Positions 6,779 through 14,357 of a stretch of DNA of 16,731 nucleotides are shown here, piece after piece (position 1 is the first letter of the stretch; each line of letters begins with the position of its first letter). Under the pieces are notes generated by a model. The model did not search any database. It was given only the letters and a program-made list of their open reading frames with translations, and was not told the origin of the DNA. A program made the translations under genes and the position numbers. This DNA is from JBBRYW01 sp038237235. Lineage in GTDB: Bacteria; Actinomycetota; Thermoleophilia; Gaiellales; Gaiellaceae. The stretch spans positions 1-16,731 of the forward strand of contig JBBRYW010000063.1 of NCBI GenBank assembly GCA_038237235.1, in the 5' to 3' direction.

Positions 6779-8130
6779 AGATCCTCCAGTCCTACGCGAA
6801 CGACTGTGCGCCCGCGTTCCTTGAGTGACTCGTAGTCGCCGGCCGCCTGAGCCTGGATCAGCTTGCGAAAGCCGAACGGCTTGCCCGGGATCGGCAGCTC
6901 GTCGCCGGGCTCGTCGACGACCTGGATGAACAGGCCCGTGTTCGACCCGCCTTTGTGCAGCTGGCCGGTCGAGTGGAGGTAGCGGGGCCCGAGGCCCCTC
7001 GTGACTACGCAGCCCGTCTCGCGCGCGCGTGCGACAAGAGGGTCGAGCTCGCCCTCTCGGGCAGGGTCGATGAACGCCAAGATCGCGACGTAGTTTCCTT
7101 CGCGCGTGCCCGCGAGCAACTCGTCGACCGAGCCTTCGGGGTCGAGCTCGATCTCCTCCCCGCGCTCGAGGATTGCGTTCGTTCGGTCTTTTGCCTCCTG
7201 GACGTTCGGCTGGTCGAACGGGTTGATCTCGAGAATCGAGCCGGCAACGGCGGTCGCGAACTCCCAGCGAAAGAACTCCTGGCCCAGCTCGTAGGGATCG
7301 GGGAGCCTGATCTCATGGGCCTGGCGATCCGGGCCGTCCGGGCTCTCCCCCGGGGCCGGAACGAGGCCTTTTCCACCCTTGCCCGTCGACTCGGCGAGCA
7401 GTTGCTCGGCCCAGAGCCCGAAGCCGCCGACCTCTGGGCCGATCACGACCTTGTCGCGTCCAGCGCGCCAGGCCTCGCCGAGCTGCAGCCCGAGCTCGAG
7501 GCCGGGATTGCCTTCCGCGAGCCGGCACGCCTCGCGCATCTCGTGGGCGCGGGTGAGGAGGCGTCGAATGTCAACCCCCATCAGGACGGCGGGGACGATC
7601 CCGAACGACGAGAGAGCCGAGTAGCGTCCGCCGATCGACGTCTCGCCCGAGAAGACCTCGCGGAAGCTCCGCTCGGCGGCGAGCCGTTCCAGGGACGAGC
7701 CCGGATCGGTGATCGCGGCGAAATTGCTCCAGCGGGCGCCGCTTCGCTCCCAGAAGAAATCTGTATGCGAGCGAGTCTCGAGCGTCGAGCCCGACTTGGA
7801 GGCGGAGATGAAAAGCGTTCGCTCGAGGTCGAGCTCGCCGGCGAGCCGCCGGATCGCCTGCGGGTGCGTCGTGTCGAGAACGTGGAAGCGGTCGGCGCCG
7901 AAGCTCAGCCGGAGCACTTCGGGCGCGAGGCTCGACCCGCCCATGCCGAGCAGGACCAGCGCGTCGAAGTCCGCGGTCGAGGCGAACTCGAGCAGGTTGT
8001 CGACCCGTTGCAGCATCCGCAGCGGCTCGTCGAGCCAGCCGAGCCAGTCAGCTTCGTCCGCGCCGGTCCAGAGGGTCGCGTCGCGCGCCCAGATCCGTTC
8101 GACGATGGCGCCGGGCCGGGGCCGAGTCAC
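6775..8130 (-). CDS. pgi: Glucose-6-phosphate isomerase
   Basis: Interconverts glucose 6-phosphate and fructose 6-phosphate, linking the pentose-phosphate pathway to glycolysis. Sugar-isomerase motifs are visible: GMGGSSLAP (62-70), ASKSGSTLE (110-118) and GGRYSALSS (167-175). The C-terminal HSTGQLHKGGSNTG block and the ending PFGFRKLIQAQAAGDYESL resemble the isomerase half of fused transaldolase/glucose-6-phosphate isomerase proteins more than the classical enzyme. The N-terminal VERIWARDATLW also fits that half. The 451-residue protein starts at a GTG (8128-8130) whose last bases are the TGA stop of the PIN-toxin gene, and it ends overlapping gnd. Its translation therefore probably depends on that of the toxin gene. 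Confidence 0.94.
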   Translation of the reverse strand: MTRPRPGAIVERIWARDATLWTGADEADWLGWLDEPLRMLQRVDNLLEFASTADFDALVLLGMGGSSLAPEVLRLSFGADRFHVLDTTHPQAIRRLAGELDLERTLFISASKSGSTLETRSHTDFFWERSGARWSNFAAITDPGSSLERLAAERSFREVFSGETSIGGRYSALSSFGIVPAVLMGVDIRRLLTRAHEMREACRLAEGNPGLELGLQLGEAWRAGRDKVVIGPEVGGFGLWAEQLLAESTGKGGKGLVPAPGESPDGPDRQAHEIRLPDPYELGQEFFRWEFATAVAGSILEINPFDQPNVQEAKDRTNAILERGEEIELDPEGSVDELLAGTREGNYVAILAFIDPAREGELDPLVARARETGCVVTRGLGPRYLHSTGQLHKGGSNTGLFIQVVDEPGDELPIPGKPFGFRKLIQAQAAGDYESLKERGRTVVRVGLEDL

Positions 8131-8504
8131 GCGCGCATCACCGGAACATCGTACTGCTCGATCTGCGAGTCGCGCGTCACGATCGTCAAGCCTTCGATCT
8201 GCGCCTGGGCGATCAGCATGCGATCGAACGGGTCTCGGTGATAGAGGGGCAGCCGGCCCGCCGCGAGCGCATGGTCGATGGTGATCGAGAGAGGGCTGAA
8301 ACGGGCATTCGTGAGCTCCTCCACGAGGTCGTGGGGTACGTCGAGCTTTCCCACCGACCGCTTGATCTCAATCTCCCACGCGCTCACTGGGCTCACGGCG
8401 ACATCGTTCCCCTCGTCCCAGATCGCCGATCGAGCGGCGCTCGCGAGACCCGGCTCCTCCGCGAGTGCCCAGATCAGCACGTGCGTGTCCAGCAGCAGGC
8501 TCAC
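8127..8504 (-). CDS. vapC: PIN-domain toxin, VapC family
   Basis: VapC toxins are Mg-dependent endoribonucleases that cleave tRNA or rRNA and are held inactive by their antitoxin. The 125-residue protein has the PIN acidic residues in order: D6 in LLLDTHVLIWA, E44 in SAWEIEIK, D91 and D94 in HRDPFDRMLIAQA, and D112 in VTRDSQI. All are intact, so it looks functional. Its ATG overlaps the antitoxin stop (ATGA at 8501-8504) and its TGA overlaps the pgi GTG (GTGA at 8127-8130). It is an unusual insert in a central carbon operon, because toxin-antitoxin pairs usually stand as their own units. The cellular target cannot be read from the sequence. Confidence 0.92.
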   Translation of the reverse strand: MSLLLDTHVLIWALAEEPGLASAARSAIWDEGNDVAVSPVSAWEIEIKRSVGKLDVPHDLVEELTNARFSPLSITIDHALAAGRLPLYHRDPFDRMLIAQAQIEGLTIVTRDSQIEQYDVPVMRA

Positions 8505-8746
8505 TCATCGTGCTCGCCGTAGAACGACCGCGCGATCTCTTCGTTCACCTCATCGGAATCCCAGTCTGGTGCGAGCCAGATCCTCCCCTTCCAAGCGCCG
8601 AGCACCCGCTTCTTCGGCTCTTCCACGTATGGCACCAGCCGGACCGCCGGCTTCCCCGCCCTGGCGATCACGACCTCCTCTCCGGCCTCCGCACGCTCGA
8701 TGAGGCGGGAGAGGTGCGTTTTCGCCTCGTGAATGTTGACCCGCAC
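8501..8746 (-). CDS. Phd/YefM-family antitoxin paired with the PIN toxin
   Basis: An 81-residue protein whose N-terminal half is typical of Phd/YefM antitoxins: VNIHEAKTHLSRLIERAEAG, then EEVVIARAGKPAVRLVPY. This half forms the dimeric DNA-binding domain. The acidic C-terminal part, ending SFYGEHDE, would wrap the toxin. It begins with a GTG at 8744-8746. No ribosome site fits: AAGGA at 8770-8774 (complement) lies over 20 bases away, and the two palindromes directly abut the start. It may be read from a leaderless transcript or by re-initiation after the tal stop 27 bp upstream. Proteins of this family normally repress their own operon together with the toxin. Confidence 0.92.
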   Translation of the reverse strand: MRVNIHEAKTHLSRLIERAEAGEEVVIARAGKPAVRLVPYVEEPKKRVLGAWKGRIWLAPDWDSDEVNEEIARSFYGEHDE

Positions 8747-8767
8747 AGACTAAGTCTAGCTAAGCTA
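8747..8767. promoter_or_regulatory. Twin palindromic operator candidate upstream of the antitoxin
   Basis: AGACT-A-AGTCT at 8747-8757 and TAGCT-A-AGCTA at 8757-8767 are each perfect 5-bp inverted repeats around one A, with centres at 8752 and 8762. They share the core CTAAG, which occurs a third time at 8765-8769. The spacing of 10 bp, one helical turn, and the position directly before the antitoxin start are what a Phd/YefM operator would show. On the minus strand TAGACT (8759-8754) could serve as a -10 box for a leaderless transcript, but no -35 box is evident. Confidence 0.6.
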
Positions 8768-8773
8768 AGTCCT

Positions 8774-9883
8774 TCAGGCCGGAACCAGCTCGGCGCGCTT
8801 CGACTCGACGCCCTTCAGCAGCTCGTCGAAGGAGTCGGCGAACTTCGCCACGCCCTCCCGCTCGAGCGTGTCTACGACGTCGTCGTAGTCGATGCCGGCC
8901 TCCGTCAGATCGTCGAGCAGCCTCTGCGCTGCTTCCACACCGCGGTCGAGTGTCCGTGCAGCGCGCCCATGATCCTGGAACGCCTCGATCGTCTCCTGCG
9001 GCATCGTGTCTACGGTCTCGGGCCCGATCAACTCCTCGACATAGAGGACGTCGCGGTACTCGGGGTTCTTCGTCGACGTCGACGCCCACAGGCACCGCTG
9101 CCGCGTCGCGCCTGCGGCTGCCAGCTTTTCCCAGCGCTCACCCGCAAACGTCTCCTGGTAGTGCCGGTAGGCGAGCTTCGCGTTTGCGATCGCAAGCTTG
9201 CCGCGAAGCTCGAGCGCGGCGCCTCCGATCGCCTCGAGACGCTTGTCCGCCTCCGTGTCGACGCGAGAGACGAAGAAGCTCGCGACCGAGGCGACCGTCG
9301 TCGGATCGCCTCCCGACTCGACGAGCCGCTCGAGCCCGCGGAGATACGCCTCGACGACCTCGGCATACCGCTGCAGCGAGAAGATGAGCGTGATGTTGAT
9401 CGAGCGGCCGGCGGCGATGCAATCCTCGATCGCGCCGAGGCTGGGCTCCGTGGCGGGAATCTTGACGAGCAGGTTCGGCCGGTCGATCCACTCGTGCAGG
9501 CGGATCGCCTCGGCGTACGTCGCATCCCGATCGTACGCGAGCGTCGGATCGACTTCCATCGACACGTAGCCGTCCTGACCCTTACCCTCGTCCCAGACGC
9601 GGCGCAGGAGGTCGCAGGCGTCCTGGATGTCGGAGACGGCCAAATGGAGGAAGATCTCCTTCGGGGAGTCCTTCTCCTCCAGGCGTGCCCGCATCTGCTC
9701 GTCGTAGGCGTTGCCGTCGGCGATCGCCTTCTGGAAGATAGTGGGGTTCGAGGTGATGCCGACGACGGCGTCCTCACGCATCATCCGCTCGAGCTCACCC
9801 CCGTGCACGAGCTTACGCGACAGAAAGTCGATCCAGACGCTCTGGCCGAGAGCGCTCAATTCATGGAGTGGCGATCTAGACAT
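8774..9883 (-). CDS. tal: Transaldolase
   Basis: Transfers a dihydroxyacetone unit between sedoheptulose 7-phosphate and glyceraldehyde 3-phosphate in the non-oxidative pentose-phosphate branch. The 369-residue length and motifs match the TalB-like class of actinobacteria. GITSNPTIFQKAI is at 43-55, and the Schiff-base lysine K141 lies in NLLVKIPATEPSLGAIE. SINITLIFSLQRY and CLWASTSTKNP are further family blocks. The ATG at 9881-9883 overlaps the rpiB end by 8 bp, with AAAGGA before it. The next genes are the toxin-antitoxin pair and then pgi, the enzyme fused to transaldolase in some other bacteria. Confidence 0.96.
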   Translation of the reverse strand: MSRSPLHELSALGQSVWIDFLSRKLVHGGELERMMREDAVVGITSNPTIFQKAIADGNAYDEQMRARLEEKDSPKEIFLHLAVSDIQDACDLLRRVWDEGKGQDGYVSMEVDPTLAYDRDATYAEAIRLHEWIDRPNLLVKIPATEPSLGAIEDCIAAGRSINITLIFSLQRYAEVVEAYLRGLERLVESGGDPTTVASVASFFVSRVDTEADKRLEAIGGAALELRGKLAIANAKLAYRHYQETFAGERWEKLAAAGATRQRCLWASTSTKNPEYRDVLYVEELIGPETVDTMPQETIEAFQDHGRAARTLDRGVEAAQRLLDDLTEAGIDYDDVVDTLEREGVAKFADSFDELLKGVESKRAELVPA

Positions 9884-10334
9884 TCAGGTAGGTCCTTTCC
9901 ATAGCTTGAATTTTCTCCAGGCGCCGCACGTGTCGCTCGTCCCCGTCGAAATGCGCCCCGAGGAAGGCGCGCACGAGCTCGCACGCGAGCTCGGCGCCAA
10001 CGATCTCCGAGCCGAGACAGAGGACGTTCATGTTGTCGTGCTCGACCCCCTGGTGGGCCGAGTAAACGTCGTGGCAGGTCGCGGCGCGAATGCCGCGAAG
10101 CTTGCAGGCTGCAATCGACGCGCCGACACCCGAGCCGCAGACGAGGACGCCCCGTTCCGCCCGCCCGCCGATGATCGCCTCGCCCAGCTCGCGCGCCTTG
10201 TCCGGATAGTCGACCGGCGGCTCGGGCGCATCGGTGCCCAGGTCGATCGTCTCGTGGCCGAGCGCCGTCACCTGCGCGAGCACGCGCTCGCGCAGTTTGA
10301 CTCCGCGGTGGTCGAAGGAGACGGCGACTCTCAC
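9876..10334 (-). CDS. rpiB: Ribose-5-phosphate isomerase B
   Basis: Interconverts ribulose 5-phosphate and ribose 5-phosphate. The 152-residue protein has FDHRG (7-11), DYPDKA and the catalytic C66 in LVCGSGVGASIAACK, so it belongs to the cysteine-using subgroup. It also has VEHDNMNVLCLG, including the conserved histidine for ring opening. It starts at a GTG (10332-10334), with AAAGGA about eight bases upstream. It is the first gene of the leftward operon, divergent from tkt across 111 bp, and its end overlaps tal. Confidence 0.95.
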   Translation of the reverse strand: MRVAVSFDHRGVKLRERVLAQVTALGHETIDLGTDAPEPPVDYPDKARELGEAIIGGRAERGVLVCGSGVGASIAACKLRGIRAATCHDVYSAHQGVEHDNMNVLCLGSEIVGAELACELVRAFLGAHFDGDERHVRRLEKIQAMERTYLNV

Positions 10335-10445
10335 GTCGGATTTCCTTTACGCGCGCGACCTACGTTACACCCGGGTACCCGCTCCGGCGAGGCCGCTCGG
10401 CGGCCGTAGAATGAGCGCGCGTCGACTCTAACGAGGGAGGGCACG
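10335..10445. promoter_or_regulatory. Divergent rpiB/tkt promoter region with a palindrome
   Basis: The 111 bp between two divergent operons must hold both promoters unless they are read through. For tkt, TAGAAT at 10407-10412 is a fair -10 box 34 bases before the ATG, but no TTGACA-like box lies 17 bases upstream. A perfect inverted repeat, GGCCGC-TCG-GCGGCC at 10391-10405, fills the spacer just ahead of it and could be a repressor site. GAGGGAGGG before the tkt ATG is its ribosome site. The leftward promoter could not be located with confidence. Confidence 0.45.
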
Positions 10446-12302
10446 ATGAACGAGAGCGAGCGCTGGCAGGACCTGGGACAGCAGCTTCGCGTCGATTCCA
10501 TCCGCTGTTGCATGAGGACGAAGTCCGGCCACCCGACCTCGTCGATGTCCGCAGCGGATCTGATGGCGGTCCTGATCTCCAAGTACCTTCACTACGACTT
10601 CGCGAAGCCTGAGAACCCGAATAATGATCACCTGATCTTCTCGAAAGGACACGCTTCGCCGCTCGTCTACTCGATCTACAAGGCGGCGGGCGCGATCTCG
10701 GACGAGGAGCTGCTCTCGTTCCGCACGTTCGGCAGCCGCCTCGAAGGTCATCCGACACCGGTGCTCCCCTGGGTCGACGTCGCCACCGGCTCGCTCGGCC
10801 AGGGCTTGCCGATCGCGGTCGGGGTTGCCCTGGCGGGCAGGAAGCTCGACCGTTTGCCCTACCGGACCTGGGTGGTGTGCGGCGACAGCGAGATGGCCGA
10901 GGGCTCGATGTGGGAGGCGTTCGAGCACGCGGCGTTCTACAAGCTCGACAACCTGACGGCGATCATCGACGTCAACCGCCTCGGTCAGCGCGGCGAGACG
11001 ATGCACGGCTGGGATCTCGACTCGTACGCGAACCGCGCGCGGGCGTTCGGCTGGAACGCGATCGAGATCGACGGTCACGATGTCTCCGAGATCGACCGCG
11101 CCTACGGCGAGGCACTCTCGACCGAGAGTCGCCCGACGGTGATCGTCGCCCGCACCCTCAAGGGCAAGGGCGTCAAGGCGGTCGAGAACAAGAACGGGTT
11201 CCACGGCAAGCCGCTCGACGACCCCGAGGGCGCGATCCGCGAGCTCGGAGGCGAGCGAGACATTCGCGTTCAGATCCCGGCGCCGGAAGGTGACGGCCGG
11301 CCACACGTCTTCGAGACGGTTGCGCTCGAGCTGCCCACCTACGAGCCGGGCTCCGAGGTCGCGACGCGAAAGGCCTACGGCGATGCTCTGGCGGCCGTCG
11401 GCGCCGCACGGGGCGACGTCGTCGCCCTCGACGGCGAGGTCTCGAACTCGACGTTCGCTGAGATCTTCAAGGACGCCCACCCCGACCGCTACTTCGAGAT
11501 GTACATCGCCGAGCAGCAGATGGTCGCGACCGCGGTAGGCCTGCAGGTGCGGGGTTGGAAGCCGTTCGCCTCGACCTTCGCCGCCTTCCTCACCCGCGCG
11601 TATGACTTCGTCCGCATGGGCGCCGTGAGCCAGGCCGACATCCGGCTCTGCGGCTCGCACGCGGGCGTCTCGATCGGCGAGGACGGGCCGTCGCAGATGG
11701 GGCTCGAGGACCTCGCGTCGTTCCGGGCGGTCGAGGGCAGCACCGTTCTCTACCCGGGCGATGCCAACGCCACGGCGAAGCTCGTGGAGGAGATGGCCGA
11801 CCGGGACGGGGTCGTCTACATGCGGACGACGCGTGCGGCGACGCCGGTGCTCTACGGGCCGGACGAGCAGTTTCCAATCGGCGGCAGCAAGGTCGCCCGC
11901 TCGTCCGATGCCGACGACCTGACGATCGTCGGGGCGGGGATCACGCTGCACGAGGCGCTCGAGGCGGCTGACGCCCTCGGCAAGGAGGGGATCAGCGCCA
12001 GAGTGATCGATCTGTATTCGCTCAAGCCGATCGACGGCGAGACACTCCGTGCCGCAGCGGAGGCGACGGGCCTGATCGTCACCGTCGAGGATCACTGGGC
12101 CGAAGGCGGCCTGGGCGAGGCCGTCCTGTCAGTCTTCGCCGACAGCGACGAGCGGCCGAGAGTCGTCCAGCTCGCCGTCCACGGAATGCCGACATCCGGC
12201 AAGCCCGCCGAGCTTTTGGCCGCCGCGGGCATCGACGCCGACCACATCGCCGAAGCCGCACGCAAGCTCGTCGGGTCGGCGGTGGGCGCCGGGAAGCGCT
12301 AG
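10446..12302 (+). CDS. tkt: Transketolase
   Basis: A thiamine-diphosphate enzyme that moves two-carbon units between sugar phosphates in the non-oxidative branch. The 618-residue length and sequence fit the shorter type related to animal transketolases rather than the roughly 660-residue E. coli type. GHPTSS (28-33) and FSKGHA (65-70) supply substrate and cofactor contacts. The ThDP motif runs from GDSEMAEGSMWEA (146-158) to IIDVNRLGQ. The second domain has AEQQMVATAVGL, with the glutamate that activates thiamine, and GSHAGVSIGEDGPSQMGLEDL. A strong purine-rich ribosome site precedes the ATG. It is transcribed away from the rpiB-to-opcA operon but belongs to the same pathway. Confidence 0.96.
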   Translation: MNESERWQDLGQQLRVDSIRCCMRTKSGHPTSSMSAADLMAVLISKYLHYDFAKPENPNNDHLIFSKGHASPLVYSIYKAAGAISDEELLSFRTFGSRLEGHPTPVLPWVDVATGSLGQGLPIAVGVALAGRKLDRLPYRTWVVCGDSEMAEGSMWEAFEHAAFYKLDNLTAIIDVNRLGQRGETMHGWDLDSYANRARAFGWNAIEIDGHDVSEIDRAYGEALSTESRPTVIVARTLKGKGVKAVENKNGFHGKPLDDPEGAIRELGGERDIRVQIPAPEGDGRPHVFETVALELPTYEPGSEVATRKAYGDALAAVGAARGDVVALDGEVSNSTFAEIFKDAHPDRYFEMYIAEQQMVATAVGLQVRGWKPFASTFAAFLTRAYDFVRMGAVSQADIRLCGSHAGVSIGEDGPSQMGLEDLASFRAVEGSTVLYPGDANATAKLVEEMADRDGVVYMRTTRAATPVLYGPDEQFPIGGSKVARSSDADDLTIVGAGITLHEALEAADALGKEGISARVIDLYSLKPIDGETLRAAAEATGLIVTVEDHWAEGGLGEAVLSVFADSDERPRVVQLAVHGMPTSGKPAELLAAAGIDADHIAEAARKLVGSAVGAGKR

Positions 12303-12364
12303 GCACCGCTCCATACGGTCTAGCTCCCGGCGCTGATCCCACCCGCGCGCCTACCCTAGAGCCC

Positions 12365-14248
12365 GTGGCCGTCGTGATCGCATCGAACCTCCGCAAGGAG
12401 CTTGCAGGCGACCCGCTCTTCGACGGGGTCTCTTTCAAGGTGGAGCGCCGCGACCGCCTCTCGCTCTCCGGGCCAAACGGCGCGGGCAAGACGACGTTGC
12501 TCAGGATTCTGTCCGGCGAGACCGAGCTGCACGGTGGCGAGCTCGCGTTCGCGAAGGGAACGCGGGTGGCCCTCCATGACCAGCGGCCACCGGCCGAAAG
12601 CGGTGCGACGCTGCGCGAGTACGTGCTCGGCGGCGCGACCGACCTCGTCGCGGCCGAGGACGCGCTTCGCCGACTCGAACAGGCGATGACCGAAGGTCAG
12701 CACGGCCCGGCGACGCTTCGGCGCTACTCCGAGGCACAGGCCCGCCTGGAGCATGCGGGAGGTTACGCCTGGCGCGAGCGGGTGGACTCGGTGCTGCGGG
12801 GGTTGGGCTTCACAGACGACGATCTCGCACGGCCGCTCAGAACATTCTCGGGCGGCGAGCTGACACGGGCGTCGCTCGCGCGGGCGCTCGGCAGCGACCC
12901 TGACCTGCTCCTGCTGGACGAGCCTACGAACCACCTCGACGTGCAGAACATCGAGTGGCTCGAGCGCGAGCTCTCGGCGCTGGACGCGGCGATCATCCTC
13001 GTCGCGCACGATCGCTGGTTCCTCGAGGCGACGACGACGGCGGTGCTGGAGCTGGACGCGGGCCGATCGACGTACTTCGCAGGTCCATGGCACAACTGGC
13101 GGCGCGAGAAGGCTGCCCGTGCTGCACTGGCAGCGAAGACCGCCGACCGGCAGGCCGAGGACATCGCCCGACTCGAGCGCTTCGTCGAGCGCTTTCGCTA
13201 CAAGGCGACGAAGGCTCGGCAGGCTCAGTCCAGGCTGAAGCAGCTCGACAAGCTTCGCCGTGACCAGGCGGGAACGGTCGACGAGCTCGAGCAGCTGACG
13301 CGCGAGCGCCGAACGCTCGGCTTCGAGTTTCTGAAACCGGCCCGCAGCGGGCGCACCGTGCTCGAGATCTCAGGCCTGGAGCTGACCGCGGGTGACAAGC
13401 ACCTGCTCTCCGGCGTGGGCTTAGCCCTCGAGCGCGGTGAGCACGTCGGGCTCGTCGGCCCGAACGGCTCGGGCAAGACGACGCTGCTCGAGACGATTCT
13501 GGGCCGGCGGCCGGCACAGGCCGGCTCGGCCCGGATGGGATACGGCGTCGAGGCGGCCTACTTCTCGCAGCACGAGGTCGAGCTCGACGAGAGGGGCAGC
13601 GTGCTCGACTGCACCCAGGGCGCAACGGGATTGTCGCGGCCGCAGGCACAGGCGCTCCTGGGGCGCTTCCTCTTCTCGGGCTGGGAGGCCCACGAGAAAG
13701 CGGTGGCGGTGCTCTCCGGCGGCGAGCGGCGGCGGCTTGCGCTGGCGCTCGTCGTGGCCTCGGGCGCCAATTTCCTCGTGCTCGACGAGCCCACGAACCA
13801 CCTGGACCTCGAGAGCCGCGAGGCGCTCGAGGCCGCGCTCGAGGCATTTCCCGGGACCGTGCTCCTCGTCTCCCACGATCGAGCGCTGCTCGACGCCGTC
13901 GCGGAGCGGACGCTTGCCGTCGAGAGCGGGAAGATCCGCTCATACGACGGTGGCTGGGCCGAGTACGTGCGGCGCCGAGAGGAGCGGGAGGTGCCCCCCG
14001 AGCCCGAGCCACCGAAGGCACCCGCGAAGAAGCCGAAGCCGGCGCGGCCGACGCCGTCCCGCCCGAGCGAGCTCGAGCGGCTGGAGGCCGACATCGCCGC
14101 GCGCGAGGCCGCGGTCGCCAAGCTCGAGCGCCGGCTCGCAGACGACTGGGCCGACGTCGACCGCGTGGCTGCCTATCGGCGCGGGCGAGAGGAGCTCGAG
14201 GAGCTCCTGGCGCGTTGGGAAGATCTCTTCGAGGGCGCCCAGGCGTAA
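12365..14248 (+). CDS. ABC-F family ATPase
   Basis: ABC-F proteins have two fused ATPase domains and no membrane part; they act on ribosomes in translation, rescue or drug protection. The 627-residue product has a first Walker A GPNGAGKT (36-43), signature SGGE (162-165) and DEPTNHLD (185-192). A charged helical linker runs over about 233-330. A second Walker A, GPNGSGKT, lies near 365, a second signature SGGERRRLAL near 449, and a second DEPTNHLD near 473. After a Pro/Lys-rich stretch (PPEPEPPKAPAKKPKPARP) a C-terminal coiled coil follows, as in Uup-type members. The start is a GTG with no clear ribosome site, 62 bp after tkt. The subtype, and any resistance role, cannot be decided here. Confidence 0.93.
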   Translation: MAVVIASNLRKELAGDPLFDGVSFKVERRDRLSLSGPNGAGKTTLLRILSGETELHGGELAFAKGTRVALHDQRPPAESGATLREYVLGGATDLVAAEDALRRLEQAMTEGQHGPATLRRYSEAQARLEHAGGYAWRERVDSVLRGLGFTDDDLARPLRTFSGGELTRASLARALGSDPDLLLLDEPTNHLDVQNIEWLERELSALDAAIILVAHDRWFLEATTTAVLELDAGRSTYFAGPWHNWRREKAARAALAAKTADRQAEDIARLERFVERFRYKATKARQAQSRLKQLDKLRRDQAGTVDELEQLTRERRTLGFEFLKPARSGRTVLEISGLELTAGDKHLLSGVGLALERGEHVGLVGPNGSGKTTLLETILGRRPAQAGSARMGYGVEAAYFSQHEVELDERGSVLDCTQGATGLSRPQAQALLGRFLFSGWEAHEKAVAVLSGGERRRLALALVVASGANFLVLDEPTNHLDLESREALEAALEAFPGTVLLVSHDRALLDAVAERTLAVESGKIRSYDGGWAEYVRRREEREVPPEPEPPKAPAKKPKPARPTPSRPSELERLEADIAAREAAVAKLERRLADDWADVDRVAAYRRGREELEELLARWEDLFEGAQA

Positions 14249-14280
14249 GCACGCCCAAACGGGCCAGTTCGGGATGATGG

Positions 14281-14309
14281 GCCGTAGCCGTAGCCGTAGC
14301 CGTAGCCGT
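14281..14309. repeat. GCCGTA hexamer tandem repeat
   Basis: Four perfect GCCGTA units (14281-14304) followed by GCCGT. It lies in the 109 bp between the convergent ABC-F and membrane-protein genes, outside both. Such a short array can change length by slippage; it does not form an obvious terminator. Confidence 0.9.
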
Positions 14310-14357
14310 CCGTCCGGGCGGCGGCTCGGCTCTCTCCCGTCTCTTCCCGTTCGAGAC

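Noticed and set aside
6955..8241. A 428-codon plus-strand frame opposite pgi
   Set aside because: It is antisense to a well-supported isomerase with intact motifs.
8465..9904. A 479-codon plus-strand frame opposite tal and the antitoxin
   Set aside because: It is a shadow of transaldolase, rich in Arg, Val, Asp and Leu with no recognisable domain.
10428..12095. A 555-codon open frame on the minus strand opposite tkt
   Set aside because: It is antisense to a clear transketolase. Long antisense frames are expected in high-GC DNA, and its residues show no family motifs.
12993..14258. A 421-codon minus-strand frame opposite the ABC-F gene
   Set aside because: Its composition is mostly Arg, Ala, Pro and Ser, typical of a shadow frame of a GC-rich gene.
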